From Corallococcus sp. (GTDB lineage: Bacteria; Bacillota; Clostridia; Christensenellales; CAG-314), in contig JAMPHX010000035.1 of assembly GCA_023663205.1 (NCBI GenBank), forward strand, positions 1 to 13,381: a stretch of DNA of 13,381 nucleotides, given 5' to 3'. Shown here piece after piece: positions 12,704 to 13,381 of this stretch. The first letter of the stretch is position 1; the number at the start of each line of letters is the position of its first letter. Under the pieces are notes generated by a model. The model saw only the letters and a program-made list of their open reading frames with translations, ran no database searches and was not told the DNA's origin. The translations under genes and the position numbers were made by a program.

Positions 12704-12721
12704 ATGCCGAAGTCATTATGA
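12704..12721 (+). CDS. Five-codon leader ORF coupled to the DUF262 gene
   Basis: ATG CCG AAG TCA TTA TGA (peptide MPKSL) starts one base after the WYL stop codon and ends in an ATGA overlap with the DUF262 start. The only strong Shine-Dalgarno (GAGGAG, 12695-12700) is close to this ATG (three bases) and 17 bases from the DUF262 ATG. The downstream gene may therefore be translated by termination-reinitiation. It could equally be a chance mini-frame. Confidence 0.35.
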   Translation: MPKSL

Positions 12722-13381
12722 GTGAAATTATTTGCATTAACGAATTGCTTGATATGCGGTTACATATACCCAATTATCAACGTCCCTATAAGTGGACACG
12801 AAGAAATGTTTCCGACTTGCTTGGAGATATTGATACAGCAATAAACGATAGCCGTCGTCCCGATTATACGAATTTCAAATATCGTGTAGGGTCGGTAATA
12901 TTGCATAACCATAATGGAAAGTACGATATAGTTGACGGACAACAGCGGCTTATTACTTTGTCGTTGATTAAACACGCACTTGATTCGCAATACACAAACG
13001 AGATGCTTAAACACGTTTTTAGCGATAGCGTTTCCATTGGGAATATTTTCGATAATAACTGTTTTATACGTGAATGGTTATCATTGATGTCTCAAAAACA
13101 AATCGAAGATTACAAAAATGCTTTTGCGGATATTTTAGAAGGTGTTGTTTTGGAAGTAGATGAGATTTCAGAAGCATTTCAATTGTTTGATTCGCAAAAT
13201 ACTCGCGGTAAGGAACTTGATCCGCACGATTTATTAAAGGCGTATCATTTACGGGAAATGAATGATTATCCCTTTGAAAAGTTGAATTTGATTAAACAGT
13301 GGGAAGACATACCTCCTCGTTTAATTCGTGAACTGTTTTCCCTCTATTTATTTCCAATTCTGAATTGGTCTCAAAAAGAAA
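12718..13381 (+). CDS. DUF262 protein (GmrS/SspE/BrxU-like), N-terminal 221 codons
   Basis: An open frame that runs off the right edge. Hallmarks of DUF262 are clear: IPNYQRPYKWT (17-27), then VGSVIL (57-62) and IVDGQQRLITL (71-81) with the DGQQR nucleotide-binding motif. FDSQNTRGKELDPHDLLKAYHL (157-178) is the conserved 'N-x-RG-x-x-L-x-x-x-DLLK' block. DUF262 is the N-terminal NTPase-type domain of the type IV restriction enzyme GmrSD and of SspE and BrxU. These act against modified or invading DNA and usually carry a DUF1524/HNH nuclease in the C-terminal half, which here lies outside the window. The ATG at 12718 is the only normal start in this frame after the stop at 12682-12684. It follows the WYL gene by 14 bases, so co-transcription is expected. 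Confidence 0.88.
   Translation, partial: MSEIICINELLDMRLHIPNYQRPYKWTRRNVSDLLGDIDTAINDSRRPDYTNFKYRVGSVILHNHNGKYDIVDGQQRLITLSLIKHALDSQYTNEMLKHVFSDSVSIGNIFDNNCFIREWLSLMSQKQIEDYKNAFADILEGVVLEVDEISEAFQLFDSQNTRGKELDPHDLLKAYHLREMNDYPFEKLNLIKQWEDIPPRLIRELFSLYLFPILNWSQKE

Noticed and set aside
1..13381. CRISPR array, transposase, integrase, attachment site or tRNA gene
   Set aside because: No regularly spaced repeats, transposase or integrase motifs, or tRNA cloverleaf with a T-loop consensus could be seen on either strand.

Overview
The window looks like a chromosomal segment of an anaerobic Clostridia-type member of the Bacillota. The evidence is strong AGGAGG-type ribosome binding sites, TTGACA/TATAAT-like promoters with 17-base spacers, and the tilS-hpt pair typical of that phylum. 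No rRNA, tRNA, CRISPR array or insertion sequence could be recognised.

Left part (1-8237) is mostly housekeeping and sugar metabolism. It starts with the beginning of a mechanosensitive channel gene (mscL, minus strand, running off the left edge). An intergenic stretch follows that carries a strong orphan promoter and terminator, predicting a small RNA of about 80 nucleotides. Next are a minus-strand NAD(P)-dependent epimerase/dehydratase and a TetR-family regulator, arranged divergently around overlapping promoters. A two-gene unit then encodes a cytoplasmic family 3 glycoside hydrolase and UDP-glucose 4-epimerase (galE). Its promoter has an operator-like palindrome around the -35 box and a long hairpin in the leader. 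The tilS-hpt unit follows (tRNA-Ile lysidine synthetase, hypoxanthine phosphoribosyltransferase). tilS appears to be transcribed without a leader, and the ftsH gene that usually follows hpt is not there.

Middle part (8238-10384) is a more AT-rich accessory stretch. It holds a 25-codon secreted or membrane micropeptide with its own promoter, two tandem paralogous single-pass membrane proteins with an Ig-like outer domain, a short secreted protein, and a broken minus-strand gene resembling the N-terminal half of a SprT-like metallopeptidase. The last two meet tail to tail at an apparent rearrangement junction near 9995-10000.

Right part (10385-13381) is a three-gene same-strand block: an FtsH-like AAA ATPase/M41 zinc peptidase without membrane anchors and apparently without the usual central pore loop; a WYL-domain transcription regulator with its own promoter; and a DUF262 (GmrS/SspE/BrxU-like) protein running off the right edge. 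DUF262 and WYL proteins are recurrent parts of phage-defence loci, so this block is the best candidate for an undescribed system. That is an inference from family membership and gene order, not a demonstrated function.
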